Origin: Dyadobacter diqingensis
Lineage (GTDB): Bacteria; Bacteroidota; Bacteroidia; Cytophagales; Spirosomataceae
Assembly (NCBI RefSeq): GCF_024220585.1
Contig: NZ_JAMXKF010000007.1
Coordinates: 56,775 to 120,774 of the forward strand
Reading direction: 5' to 3'
DNA length: 64,000 bases
The notes beneath the pieces were generated by a model, which saw nothing but the letters and a program-made list of their open reading frames with translations, did not search any database and had not been told where the DNA came from. Numbering within the stretch: the first letter of the stretch is position 1; each line of letters opens with the position of its first letter. A program made the translations under genes and the position numbers. Below, one piece after another: positions 52,731 through 62,018 of this stretch.

Positions 52731-55178
52731 ATGAAATTCTTTATTAATCTAACTGTAGCCTTGCTACTGAGCGCTAGCTTTGTGCTTGCTCAATCCCCGC
52801 CAACAAAAGGAAAGGTTTCAGGATCTATCCAGGATGAAAAATCTCAGCCATTTCCTTTTGTTAACGTTTTGCTTCTGAAAGCAAAAGACTCTACCCTGTC
52901 CAAAGGACTTGCGGCAGATGAAAACGGAAAATTTATTTTCGACCAGGTTGACGCCGGAGACTACCTCACATTGGTGTCAATGGTAGGTTATCAAAAAATT
53001 TATAGTAAAATTTTTTCTGTCTCAGAGAAAACCGTAAACCTTCCTTCTTTCAAACTTCAACCCGAATCTCAGGCACTGAATGAAGTAACTGTTACAGCCA
53101 AAAAGCCCTTTATTGAGCAGGAAATCGACCGTACGGTTATTAATGTTGAAAACAGCATTGTCTCCGCAGGCGCTACCGCACTCGAAGTTTTGGAGCGTTC
53201 TCCTGGTGTAACCGTTGATCAACAAAACGACAAGCTGCAACTTCGCGGAAAAGATGGTGTCATTGTGCAAATCGATGGCAAACAGACTTACCTGACTCAG
53301 GCAGAACTGGTCAATCTGTTGAGAAATACACCCAGCGATAACATTGAAAAAATTGAACTGATCACCAATCCATCTGCAAAATATGATGCAGCCGGAAACT
53401 CGGGGATCATCAATATCAAGTTTAAGAAAAATAAAAATTTCGGAACCAATGGTAATTTTTCAATCGGCGGCGGTATTGCATCTCCGGGATATGGACGGGG
53501 CAACGCATCGCTTGCGCTGAACAACAGAAAAGGAAAAATCAGCTTGTTTGGAACCGGAAGTGCATTTGAAGGCGAAGGATTTAATTCCCAGGATATCTAC
53601 CGGGCGATCCCATATGAAGGTAAAACAACCACTTTCAATATGATATCCAAAAGTGACTGGCGTTCAAGAAACTATAATTATCGGGCAGGAATGGACTATT
53701 TCGCTACGGACAAAACGACAATCGGAGTTCTTTTTTCAGGGTTTTACAACTCGTGGAAAAATCCATTGCGCGCAACCAATGCTGAAATATTGAACGACGA
53801 CCTGAGCCTTCGCCAGACCTATCACACCGATACCAAGGCACACAATAACATGAATAATATCAGCGCCAATGTTAACCTTAAGCACCAGTTTAACGACAAA
53901 GGGAAAGAACTGACTTTTGACGCCGATTATGTCCGTTACGACAGCAAAGGATTCAATTCGCTGGACACGAGATATTTCACACCCGATGGCAAGCCGGACG
54001 GCACACCGGATATTATCCGCAATAACATGCCGGCGCTGATTAACATTGGTGTAGCCAAAATGGATTATGCGCAGCCTGTTGGCAAAGGAAAATTTGAGGC
54101 TGGTTTGAAATCAAGTTATGTAAAATCTGACAACAACATGATTTTCGAAACGTTTGACGACACATGGCAACTCGATCCGTCGCGTACTAACCAGTTTAAA
54201 TATACTGAGAACATCAACGCGGGATATGCCAATTTCAATGGCCAGATTAACTCAAAAACCAAGTACCAGCTGGGTTTACGTGCGGAACATACGCATGCCA
54301 TTGGAAATTCGGTAACATTGAACAGCATACGTGACCGTAATTATTTTAACCTTTTTCCAAGTGTTTTCTTATCGAGAAACCTGGATAGCAGCAACGTGTT
54401 GAATCTGTCTTACAGCTACCGTATCGATCGTCCGAACTATCAGTCGCTGAACCCTTTTGAGTATTATCTGGACCCGTATACATTCCAGAAAGGTAATCCA
54501 AACCTTCGTCCACAGTATACGCATTCGTTCCAGCTGGTGCACGTTTATAAGAGTTTTCTGAATACAACGCTGGCATACAGCCGCATCAAAGATATGATTG
54601 CCGATGAGGTTCCGATGCTGATTCCGGAAGAAAACAAAACTTATGTGACAGCTGAAAACCTTGATCATCAAAACTATGTAAGCTTAACCATTTCGGCTCC
54701 GATACCGGTAACAAAATGGTGGAATGTGCAAACCAACGTAACGGGAGCCTATAATCAGTACAAAACGTTCTACCGTAACGCCCAGTTTAACATGAACATT
54801 TTCACCTGGAATGCTTATGTGAACAACACATTTACTTTGCCGAAAAACTGGACGGCGGAGATTTCAGGTTGGTTTAACAGCCCGGCCATTTACGGACTTT
54901 TATCATCAAAGTCACAGGGTGCCATTAACCTGGGTTTGCAAAAATCTTTAATGGACAAAAAGGCAACTATTCGTCTGAGTATTCAGGATCCGTTCTGGTC
55001 TAACAAATTCAGAGGAACTACAAAATTCGAGGATATCGATCTGCGAGTGAAAAGTACATGGCCAAGCCGCCAGGCCCGGATCACGTTTACCTACCGTTTT
55101 GGTAACCAGAATGTGAAAACCAGACAACGTAACACGGGTTCTGACGACATCCAGTCGCGTGTGAAAAGCGGAAGTTAA
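52731..55178 (+). CDS. TonB-dependent receptor-type outer-membrane beta-barrel protein
   Basis: An 815-residue outer-membrane protein. It has a signal peptide (MKFFINLTVALLLSASFVLA, then Q), a carboxypeptidase-regulatory-like domain (about 26-110; GKVSGSIQDEKSQPFPFVNV), then a plug with LKLQ-like LQLRGKDGVIVQIDGK and IEKIELITNPSAKYDAAGNS. The long barrel belongs to the OMP beta-barrel family (PSAKYDAAGNSGIINI is typical). It is shorter than SusC and has no SusD partner, so it belongs to the other group of TonB-linked proteins, often for siderophores, peptides or unknown ligands. The C-terminal region is Gln/Arg-rich and not the usual aromatic end. Confidence 0.88.
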   Translation: MKFFINLTVALLLSASFVLAQSPPTKGKVSGSIQDEKSQPFPFVNVLLLKAKDSTLSKGLAADENGKFIFDQVDAGDYLTLVSMVGYQKIYSKIFSVSEKTVNLPSFKLQPESQALNEVTVTAKKPFIEQEIDRTVINVENSIVSAGATALEVLERSPGVTVDQQNDKLQLRGKDGVIVQIDGKQTYLTQAELVNLLRNTPSDNIEKIELITNPSAKYDAAGNSGIINIKFKKNKNFGTNGNFSIGGGIASPGYGRGNASLALNNRKGKISLFGTGSAFEGEGFNSQDIYRAIPYEGKTTTFNMISKSDWRSRNYNYRAGMDYFATDKTTIGVLFSGFYNSWKNPLRATNAEILNDDLSLRQTYHTDTKAHNNMNNISANVNLKHQFNDKGKELTFDADYVRYDSKGFNSLDTRYFTPDGKPDGTPDIIRNNMPALINIGVAKMDYAQPVGKGKFEAGLKSSYVKSDNNMIFETFDDTWQLDPSRTNQFKYTENINAGYANFNGQINSKTKYQLGLRAEHTHAIGNSVTLNSIRDRNYFNLFPSVFLSRNLDSSNVLNLSYSYRIDRPNYQSLNPFEYYLDPYTFQKGNPNLRPQYTHSFQLVHVYKSFLNTTLAYSRIKDMIADEVPMLIPEENKTYVTAENLDHQNYVSLTISAPIPVTKWWNVQTNVTGAYNQYKTFYRNAQFNMNIFTWNAYVNNTFTLPKNWTAEISGWFNSPAIYGLLSSKSQGAINLGLQKSLMDKKATIRLSIQDPFWSNKFRGTTKFEDIDLRVKSTWPSRQARITFTYRFGNQNVKTRQRNTGSDDIQSRVKSGS

Positions 55179-55241
55179 AAAAGAAAAATACAGGTCAGGT
55201 TGTGACTTTATTTATAAATTAGTTAGGTTAATAATACAGAC

Positions 55242-55279
55242 AATCCATTCTTCGTTTGAGGGATGGATTTCTTTTTTTA
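55242..55279 (+). terminator. Terminator after the TonB-type barrel gene
   Basis: A 9-bp stem AATCCATTC/GGATGGATT (55242-55250 with 55261-55269; one G-T pair), loop TTCGTTTGAG, then TTTCTTTTTTT. It is one of the clearest terminators of the window. Confidence 0.85.
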
Positions 55280-55393
55280 AGGCTTTCAGCGGTCGGCAGT
55301 CGGCTTTCGGACTGTGGATAATGCCAAAATTTTACGAAAACACAAGCCCACACCCTATCCAAAATAAATACTAAAATCTATTTTTTCTGAAAC
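55280..55393. repeat. Fragment of a dispersed repeat in a convergent intergenic region
   Basis: TCGGCAGTCGGCT (about 55293-55305) recurs just after the last M16 gene near 63407-63419, and TCGGCTTTCGG matches the arms of the tandem repeat there (63461-63811). It is a short copy of that family. The rest of the stretch is AT-rich and has no gene. Confidence 0.45.
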
Positions 55394-55438
55394 AAAAAAA
55401 ATTGAGAACCAAACGACAAACGTTCAATTCTCAATTTT
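55393..55438 (-). terminator. Terminator of pgk (minus strand)
   Basis: An 11-bp stem AAAATTGAGAA/TTCTCAATTTT (55398-55408 with 55428-55438). On the minus strand it is followed by a T7 run (the A run at 55394-55400 on the plus strand). Confidence 0.75.
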
Positions 55439-55482
55439 AATCCTTAACAATTAATCCTTAACAATTAACCATTAACACCTAT

Positions 55483-56673
55483 CTATTTTTCCAAAGCAGC
55501 AACGCCTGGCAAAACTTTACCTTCCATATATTCCAGCAAAGCACCACCGCCAGTTGAAACATAACTTACACGGTCGCCATAACCTGCATTGTTCACAGCA
55601 GAAGCAGAATCACCACCACCGATCAATGAGAATGCATCGTTATCTTCCGTAGCAGCTACTACCGATTCAGCGATCGCGTTCGTACCAATTGCAAAGTTCG
55701 GGAATTCAAAAACACCCATCGGGCCATTCCAAAGAACCGTTTTCGAAGAGGCAATGATACCTTCAAACAATTCAACAGTCTTAGGTCCGATATCCAAACC
55801 TTCCCAATCTGCCGGAATTTCAGCAGCCGGTACAGTCTGACGGGTTGCGTCGTTACTGAATTTGTCAGCAATAACGGTGTCGATCGGCAATACAATATTT
55901 ACACCTTTTTGTTTTGCTTTTTCAAGCAATTCCAGTGTCAAATCCAACTTATCAGCCTCAAGTAATGATTTTCCAATATTTCCACCCAACGCTTTTGTAA
56001 ATGTATATGACATCCCACCGCCGATGATCAGATTATCAACTTTATCCAATAAACGTTCGATGATCAATATTTTATCAGAGATTTTGGCACCGCCCATGAT
56101 CGCCGTGAAAGGACGCTCAGAGTGTTCAAGAAGTCTTTCTGCGTTATCAAGTTCAGCCTGCATCACATATCCACAAACTTTATCAGTGAAAAACTTACCG
56201 ATAACCGCCGTAGAAGCGTGGGCACGGTGAGCCGTTCCAAATGCGTCCATTACCCAAACATCACCCAGTTTAGATAATTTCTCAGCAAATTCTTCATTTC
56301 CTTTTTCTTCTTCTTTATAAAAACGAAGGTTTTCCAAAAGCAAAACTTCACCAGGCTGTAATGCTGCGGCCAGCTCAGTTGCGCTTGCTCCGATACAATC
56401 GTCAGCAAACTTTACGGTTTTACCTAAAATTAACGAAAGCGGGTTTACAAGGTGTTTCAATGAATATTTTTCCGTAGGCCCATCTTTCGGACGTCCCAAG
56501 TGGGACATCAAAATCACAGATCCTCCTTCACTAAGAATCTTGCTGATGGTAGGTATGGTCGCACGGATACGGGTATCATCCGTGATCTCAAACTTGTCAT
56601 TAAGAGGTACGTTGAAATCAACGCGAACCAAGGCTTTTTTGCCGGAAAAATTGTACGAATCTAATGTTGTCAT
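55483..56673 (-). CDS. pgk: Phosphoglycerate kinase
   Basis: Glycolytic enzyme making ATP from 1,3-bisphosphoglycerate. The 396 residues show RVDFNVPLNDKFEITDDTRIR, SHLGRPK, LLLENLRFYKEEEKG, DAFGTAHRAHAST and ILGGAK-like IMGGAKISDKILII. They also show LWNGPMGVFEFPNFAIGT and the nucleotide loop LIGGGDSASAVNN, with STGGGALLEYMEGK at the end. Length and motifs are standard. It stands alone and ends at its own terminator. Confidence 0.97.
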   Translation of the reverse strand: MTTLDSYNFSGKKALVRVDFNVPLNDKFEITDDTRIRATIPTISKILSEGGSVILMSHLGRPKDGPTEKYSLKHLVNPLSLILGKTVKFADDCIGASATELAAALQPGEVLLLENLRFYKEEEKGNEEFAEKLSKLGDVWVMDAFGTAHRAHASTAVIGKFFTDKVCGYVMQAELDNAERLLEHSERPFTAIMGGAKISDKILIIERLLDKVDNLIIGGGMSYTFTKALGGNIGKSLLEADKLDLTLELLEKAKQKGVNIVLPIDTVIADKFSNDATRQTVPAAEIPADWEGLDIGPKTVELFEGIIASSKTVLWNGPMGVFEFPNFAIGTNAIAESVVAATEDNDAFSLIGGGDSASAVNNAGYGDRVSYVSTGGGALLEYMEGKVLPGVAALEK

Positions 56674-56919
56674 GGGCTCTAAAAGTTGTTTTCCATTGGA
56701 AACAAATGTAATTCAATTCTCCATAAAATACTACGTTAATGAAAAATGGGCAATGTTTGTATTGTCATAATGCAATTTATCCTATTTATTTTTCCAAAAA
56801 TCAGCCAATTACCATTAGAAATGTATATTCCGGAAGTACCTTTTAATTAAAAACAGCTATAAAACCGGATCGAAAACATAAAAGATTGTATCGGACAAAT
56901 ATTTCAATGATTCACTCGT

Positions 56920-56927
56920 TATATTTG
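56920..56927 (+). promoter_or_regulatory. -7 promoter box of the VRR-NUC gene
   Basis: TATATTTG, a full match to TAnnTTTG, 46 bases before the GTG start at 56974. It lies in a 300-base region (56674-56973) that otherwise shows no gene. Confidence 0.45.
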
Positions 56928-56973
56928 GATAAACTTTACCAGCATTCAGCCTCAACAATCCTCTTTAAGTACT

Positions 56974-58665
56974 GTGCAGATTAACGAGTTCCCGAAGGAT
57001 CTTCCCCCAAAATATTACCACGATTACTTTGGCTATGTGCTGGATTTTGTACGGAAAATGTACGAATCACTGCTTAATACCTCTGAAATAGCTTTTTTGA
57101 ATGAATATAATGCCCTGTCAGAGGACGCGCAATGTCTTTTTATTCGTTTCAGCAACAGGAGCAAATCGTTTTTCCGGGTTAACACCCTTTCGTACTCAGA
57201 GATCACAGACATCCCGGCGGCGCTTAACGAACTTCACGACAAACAATTCATCCAGTCGCTTTGTGAACTGCATGAGGACCGGTTTGAAGAAGTAATGGAT
57301 CTTTTTACAAAACCGGAACATCTGGCATTTACCAAAATTCTTGAGCCGGAAATCATGCCTTCAAAATCGATACGAAAACCTGATCTGATCAGATGGCTTT
57401 TGTACGAATATGATTTTAAGATTATCTGCGAAATCATCCAGGAGACCGAACCGGTTGTAAAAGTCGGTTACGAAATGGAAGTGATGATGATGAAATTCCT
57501 GTTTTTTGGAAACCGTTATGCTGATATGACGGAATTCGTGGTAAGGGATTTGGGTCATGTCCGGTTCCAGTCATTCGACGAAGAACATCTGGCTATTCAG
57601 TTTGAAAGCAGAAAGGATGTGGACGATACGCTGATGGTTTCGCTGATGAAAGAAACTTTTAACGTATTGAAAAATGCAGTTCCACCGGAGGAAGTTTTCG
57701 ACTGGTTTATGAACTGGCAAACCGGATTTTCAGCAAATCTGAGTGCTAAGGCTCTGCCATCCTATCATCTTTTTATTGTGAAAGTTGGCGCATGGCTCGA
57801 ACGTAAAAAAATGCTCTCACAGGCCCTGACGATTTATCAGCTGACCAATGACGCCCCTTCCAGGGAGCGCCGCGTGAGGCTTTTGTACAACCTCGGTGAA
57901 ATTGAAGAGGCGCTCGCACTTTGTGAAGAGATAGCTGAGAATCCACAAAATGCTGATGAGCGTTATTTCTCGCAGGATTTTCACGAAAAAATTATCAATA
58001 AGAAAAAACGTGCTGTAAAACGTACAACCCAGGCACTGAAAGATGCCAGCAGCATTGAGATTCCGGTGTCTTATCGATTTCGTGTGGAAAGGGGGGCTAT
58101 CGACTATTATCAGGAATTGGGCGCTCAGGCAGTATTTAGTGAAAATGAGCCCTGGCGCGCGCTGTTCGGCCTGTTATTCTGGGATATCATTTATGACACC
58201 AATGTAAAAGCTATTCATAATCCGTTGCAGCGAGTACCGTCAGATTTCTTCCTGCCCGATTTCTACCTGAAAAGATCAGAGCAGCTATTGGCCGGAATGA
58301 AAAATGCTGACACAACCGAAGCGATTTCACAAATTGTTGAAAATACGTTTCATGAAAAATTCGGGATTACCAATGTACTGGTGAGCTGGTACCCGGGCAT
58401 GCTCGAAACTGTTCTGAAATTAATCTCGCTGCTGACACCTCAGCAGATTCATGCCGTTTTGCTGGAAATGGCCTATAATCTTCGTGAAAATACCCGCGGT
58501 TTTCCCGACCTGCTCGTCTGGGACGAAACCGAATATTCCTTCATTGAAATAAAATCACCAACGGATCATTTGTCTTCCCGTCAACTTCACTGGCTGCATT
58601 TTTTTGCCAACCATGGTATTAAAAGCCGGATCGTACGGGTGAAATGGATCAAAGACGAAATTTAA
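56974..58665 (+). CDS. VRR-NUC-domain nuclease, FAN1-like
   Basis: A 563-residue protein with a C-terminal VRR-NUC nuclease domain. The PD-(D/E)xK core is visible: PDLLVW (Asp512) and FIEIKSP (Glu525 and Lys527), followed by SSRQLHWLHFFANHGIKSRI, typical of FAN1-like VRR-NUC domains. The central part has helical repeats (LTIYQLTNDAPSRERRVRLL), and EPWRALFGLLFWDIIYD matches a FAN1-like conserved region. FAN1 enzymes cut branched DNA in interstrand crosslink repair, so a repair role is a good guess. The start codon is GTG; no ATG is nearby in frame. It stands alone and ends at a perfect 10-bp hairpin. Confidence 0.88.
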   Translation: MQINEFPKDLPPKYYHDYFGYVLDFVRKMYESLLNTSEIAFLNEYNALSEDAQCLFIRFSNRSKSFFRVNTLSYSEITDIPAALNELHDKQFIQSLCELHEDRFEEVMDLFTKPEHLAFTKILEPEIMPSKSIRKPDLIRWLLYEYDFKIICEIIQETEPVVKVGYEMEVMMMKFLFFGNRYADMTEFVVRDLGHVRFQSFDEEHLAIQFESRKDVDDTLMVSLMKETFNVLKNAVPPEEVFDWFMNWQTGFSANLSAKALPSYHLFIVKVGAWLERKKMLSQALTIYQLTNDAPSRERRVRLLYNLGEIEEALALCEEIAENPQNADERYFSQDFHEKIINKKKRAVKRTTQALKDASSIEIPVSYRFRVERGAIDYYQELGAQAVFSENEPWRALFGLLFWDIIYDTNVKAIHNPLQRVPSDFFLPDFYLKRSEQLLAGMKNADTTEAISQIVENTFHEKFGITNVLVSWYPGMLETVLKLISLLTPQQIHAVLLEMAYNLRENTRGFPDLLVWDETEYSFIEIKSPTDHLSSRQLHWLHFFANHGIKSRIVRVKWIKDEI

Positions 58666-58668
58666 CAA

Positions 58669-58699
58669 AAACAGGCTCCCACAAAATGAGAGCCTGTTT
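58669..58699. terminator. Bidirectional terminator between convergent genes
   Basis: A perfect 10-bp stem AAACAGGCTC (58669-58678) with GAGCCTGTTT (58690-58699), lying between the VRR-NUC stop and the convergent outer-membrane protein stop. Confidence 0.75.
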
Positions 58700-58724
58700 C
58701 ACTACCGAATAACCCTTTCCCTAT

Positions 58725-60344
58725 TTACTTTTTCTGATAAGCTCTGTTGAACACGCCTACTTTTCCTTTTTTCACCGGAGCGGAATAATTGATCTTATTT
58801 TTTCCTTGTGGTATGCCGTCGCAATCACCTGCAACAACAGTCTCAACCGAGGTATAAATGGTAGTCGCCCACTTAGGTATCTTGATATTGGCAGTTTCAC
58901 TGTTAAGATCAAGCTTGGAAGCGTCGCAATTGTCTTTCTTGACCGTACCCAATAAATGATATTGTGAAACTGTTTTGGAAATTGTATCAACAGGACAAAT
59001 ACAACCTACACAAGACGTTGGCGACTTTCCGTATTTAACCCGTTTAACCTTAACCTTTTTATAGGCATATACTTCCAGGAAACACTGTTTGAAACAGTTA
59101 GGCTCTTTAATCTTGATCACGTCCGGCTTCTGCACCGAGAATCCGGTTGTAGCCGGCTCACTGATACAGGAGGCACAAGAGGAAATTTGCTGGCTTTGAA
59201 CGGTAACATAGTATTGTCCTTCAACCGGGCGACCCGTTGCCGGGTTCAGATAGGCTGCCGGCCAGGCCATTTTCGTTTCTTTCTGACAAATCACCTGCGC
59301 AATCACATTATCCATGCCACCGTTCAACTGATGCAAACGCGCTGTAAATGTTTCACTTTTCGTACTATCCAAAATACTGCGGCTTTTCCAGGTGATCTGA
59401 ATACTGTCAGCCTTTGTAGAATCCAGCGTACTGAAAATAAGCCCTTTGATAGACTTCCCGTTCATCATCAGTTCAAGCTCAGGCGCTTCACACAATAATG
59501 GTGGTGTCGGGTCTTTCTTAACCGGGATATCACGAATAAAATTACGGCGAAACGCAAGTCCGGCCGTGAATCCGCCATGTTTTCTCTGATAACTGTAAAT
59601 GGTGGCACCTGGAAAAATGTAGTCAACTTTCGTCCTGAATCCGGCCGCTTCGATACCCCATGACCAAAGCCCTTTTTTACTTGGGAAAAATACACCCAGT
59701 GTAGCCAACATACCCGCATGATAACGCTTATCCGTTGCAGTGACAGAATAAATATTGTTTGAGGTAGCCTCGTCGTACACAAAAATAGCGGCTGGCGTTG
59801 TACGAAAAACTCCACCACGCACCGATGCTTCAATAAAAGGCGATCTCGGTTTCTTGCCAAAGGCATAACTGATTACCGGTCCGACTGCCAGATAATGATC
59901 TTCCGAAGCCCCCTTGCGGATAACCGCATTGCTGGATCCCGATTGGGCAATGACATTATCCAGAAAAGTATCCAGATCATTTCTCAAAAAGAACATTTGC
60001 AAACCTGCAACGGCTCCTACCCCGAACTTGAACTGCTTTTTCTTTTTAACATTGAAAAAATAGTCCGCATTTAAACCTGCGTGAAACCCGATTCCGTTGA
60101 ACAGAGATTTGTCACGATATTTTGATGAATTAAATGTACTCGACCACTTTCCGCAGAACGCCACGGCAGGCCCGATAAAACCTCCTACCCGCCAGGGGCT
60201 TATTTTTTGTTCTATTGCAATGGTGTCACATCCGCCAGCCGGATTGGGACAATTGGCATTTTTAACTTCCTGAGCATAAGACACTGATCTTATCAGACAA
60301 AATAAGAGCAGCGGAAGTACCGTGAGTAAAATGTGTTTCTTCAT
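58725..60344 (-). CDS. Cysteine-rich outer-membrane or secreted protein of unknown function
   Basis: A 539-residue exported protein; the ATG at 60344 gives a clear signal peptide (MKKHILLTVLPLLLFCLIRS, cleaved near YAQ). The longer reading from 60419 is rejected. The first 280 residues or so look like an outer-membrane beta-barrel of porin type (VGGFIGPAVAFCGKWSSTFN, then FFPSKKGLWSWGIEAAGFRT, and FTAGLAFRRNF). The second half is a different, beta-rich region with many cysteines, in CASCIS, NCFKQCFLE, SCVGCICP and GDCDG. Disulfide-bonded surface repeats are possible. I do not recognise the C-terminal family. It is the only gene of its unit. Confidence 0.65.
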   Translation of the reverse strand: MKKHILLTVLPLLLFCLIRSVSYAQEVKNANCPNPAGGCDTIAIEQKISPWRVGGFIGPAVAFCGKWSSTFNSSKYRDKSLFNGIGFHAGLNADYFFNVKKKKQFKFGVGAVAGLQMFFLRNDLDTFLDNVIAQSGSSNAVIRKGASEDHYLAVGPVISYAFGKKPRSPFIEASVRGGVFRTTPAAIFVYDEATSNNIYSVTATDKRYHAGMLATLGVFFPSKKGLWSWGIEAAGFRTKVDYIFPGATIYSYQRKHGGFTAGLAFRRNFIRDIPVKKDPTPPLLCEAPELELMMNGKSIKGLIFSTLDSTKADSIQITWKSRSILDSTKSETFTARLHQLNGGMDNVIAQVICQKETKMAWPAAYLNPATGRPVEGQYYVTVQSQQISSCASCISEPATTGFSVQKPDVIKIKEPNCFKQCFLEVYAYKKVKVKRVKYGKSPTSCVGCICPVDTISKTVSQYHLLGTVKKDNCDASKLDLNSETANIKIPKWATTIYTSVETVVAGDCDGIPQGKNKINYSAPVKKGKVGVFNRAYQKK

Positions 60345-60646
60345 AAACCAATGAATAAAAGTGAGTGAATAGTGCTCCCTGGCATTTTGCCTTTTTATTA
60401 AAAGACAGCACATTAACATTACAGACGTACTAACCTTGCTTTGGTAACAGGCCTTTGAATATTTATTTTATCCAAACCGATAAATATTCCAAATCCGGCT
60501 ATGTCGTACGTAAAAAGTGGGTTAACACACGAAGTATTTGTCGTTTCACAGGGATTGAGACGACTTTTCATTACCATTCATCAAATTGCTGATTCCCGTT
60601 TCAGTTTTTTGGTTATTATTACAAAAACAAAAAATTTGACTCCTAT

Positions 60647-61969
60647 ATGAGGCTACGTAAACTATTGTTCGGAGCGGCGATGATGGCTGGTATTGGTTTG
60701 TCCAATGCCCAAAGCAAGCCCGAGGACGTAAAGACATTTATCCTTGCAAACGGCATGAAATTTCTGGTGTTGGAAGATCATTCCATTCCTAACGCCAATA
60801 TGTATCTGTTCTGGAAAGTTGGATCCCGAAATGAAGTGCATGGCATTACCGGCTTATCCCATTTTTTTGAACACATGATGTTCAACGGCTCCAAAAATTA
60901 TGGTCCCAAACAATTTGACCGGGTTATGGAAGCAAACGGTGGGTCAAACAACGCTTATACCAGCGAAAATGTGACCGTTTATACAGACTGGTTTCAGAAA
61001 GATGCACTGGAAACAATTTTCAAGCTGGAATCGGATCGGATTGCCGACTTAACCATTGACCCGAAAATGGTTGAGAGCGAGCGCGGCGTTGTACTATCGG
61101 AGCGCAGTACCGGTTTGGAAAACAGCAATTACCGCATGTTAAGCGAATTGGTACAGTCGGTTGCTTTTCAGGAACACCCTTATATGTTCCCGGTGATCGG
61201 ATTTGAATCCGATATCAAAAGCTGGACGCAAAGTGATCTGGAAAATTATTTCAAAACCTATTATTCGCCCAACAACGCGACTGTCGTTGTCGTTGGCGAT
61301 ATTACGGTGGATCAGGTAAAAAAGTTTGCTGACCAATATATGGCGCCAATCCCGGCCAGAGGATTACCTCCAAAATTGCGGACGGTTGAACCGGAGCAAA
61401 ACGGAGAACGCCGGGTTAACGCTTACAAAGATATCACGACTCCAAACGTGTTGCTGTCATACCATACGCCGCAAACGGGTCATGAAGATTATTATGCACT
61501 TGATTTGTTAAGCAGCCTACTGACTTCGGGGAATTCTTCGAGACTAGTTAAATCGCTGGTGATGGACACAACCATTGCGTCGCAGGTATATACTTTCATG
61601 AGTGAGGATTTTGATCCCGGTTTGTTTAACGTTTATGCCATCGCGGGGGATAATATTTCTGCCGGTGATCTTGAAAAATCCATTCTGGCGCAAATTGATG
61701 CCGTCATAAAAAGCGGAGTAACCGATACCGAGCTTCAAAAAGTAAAAAACCAGAAGCTGATGGAGTTTTACCGGAGCATGGAAACGATCAATGGAAAGGC
61801 CAACAGTATGGGCACCTATGACGTATTTTTTGGCGATTACCGCAAAATGTTTGACGCGCCGAAATTGTACGAAAAAGTCACGATAGAGGATATCAAACGT
61901 GTGGCAGCCAAATATTTTACTGAAAGAAACAGAACGGTAGGTTACCTGCTGCCTGAGAAAAAATCTTAG
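60647..61969 (+). CDS. M16-family zinc metallopeptidase, active partner
   Basis: A 440-residue secreted peptidase with signal peptide (LLFGAAMMAGIGLSNAQ) and the complete active site HFFEH (72-76) within ITGLSHFFEHMMFNGSKNYG. The downstream Glu is in MVESERGVVLSERS. It is half the size of the large M16 at 45952. It is followed 49 bases later by a homologue that lacks the motif, so the two probably form an active/inactive heterodimer like mitochondrial MPP or bacterial M16B pairs. It starts at ATG 60647. Confidence 0.93.
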   Translation: MRLRKLLFGAAMMAGIGLSNAQSKPEDVKTFILANGMKFLVLEDHSIPNANMYLFWKVGSRNEVHGITGLSHFFEHMMFNGSKNYGPKQFDRVMEANGGSNNAYTSENVTVYTDWFQKDALETIFKLESDRIADLTIDPKMVESERGVVLSERSTGLENSNYRMLSELVQSVAFQEHPYMFPVIGFESDIKSWTQSDLENYFKTYYSPNNATVVVVGDITVDQVKKFADQYMAPIPARGLPPKLRTVEPEQNGERRVNAYKDITTPNVLLSYHTPQTGHEDYYALDLLSSLLTSGNSSRLVKSLVMDTTIASQVYTFMSEDFDPGLFNVYAIAGDNISAGDLEKSILAQIDAVIKSGVTDTELQKVKNQKLMEFYRSMETINGKANSMGTYDVFFGDYRKMFDAPKLYEKVTIEDIKRVAAKYFTERNRTVGYLLPEKKS

Positions 61970-62018
61970 CCGCGATTCCAGTTCTTTTTCAGTTAATCCA
62001 AGACTTAAAAATTCAAAG

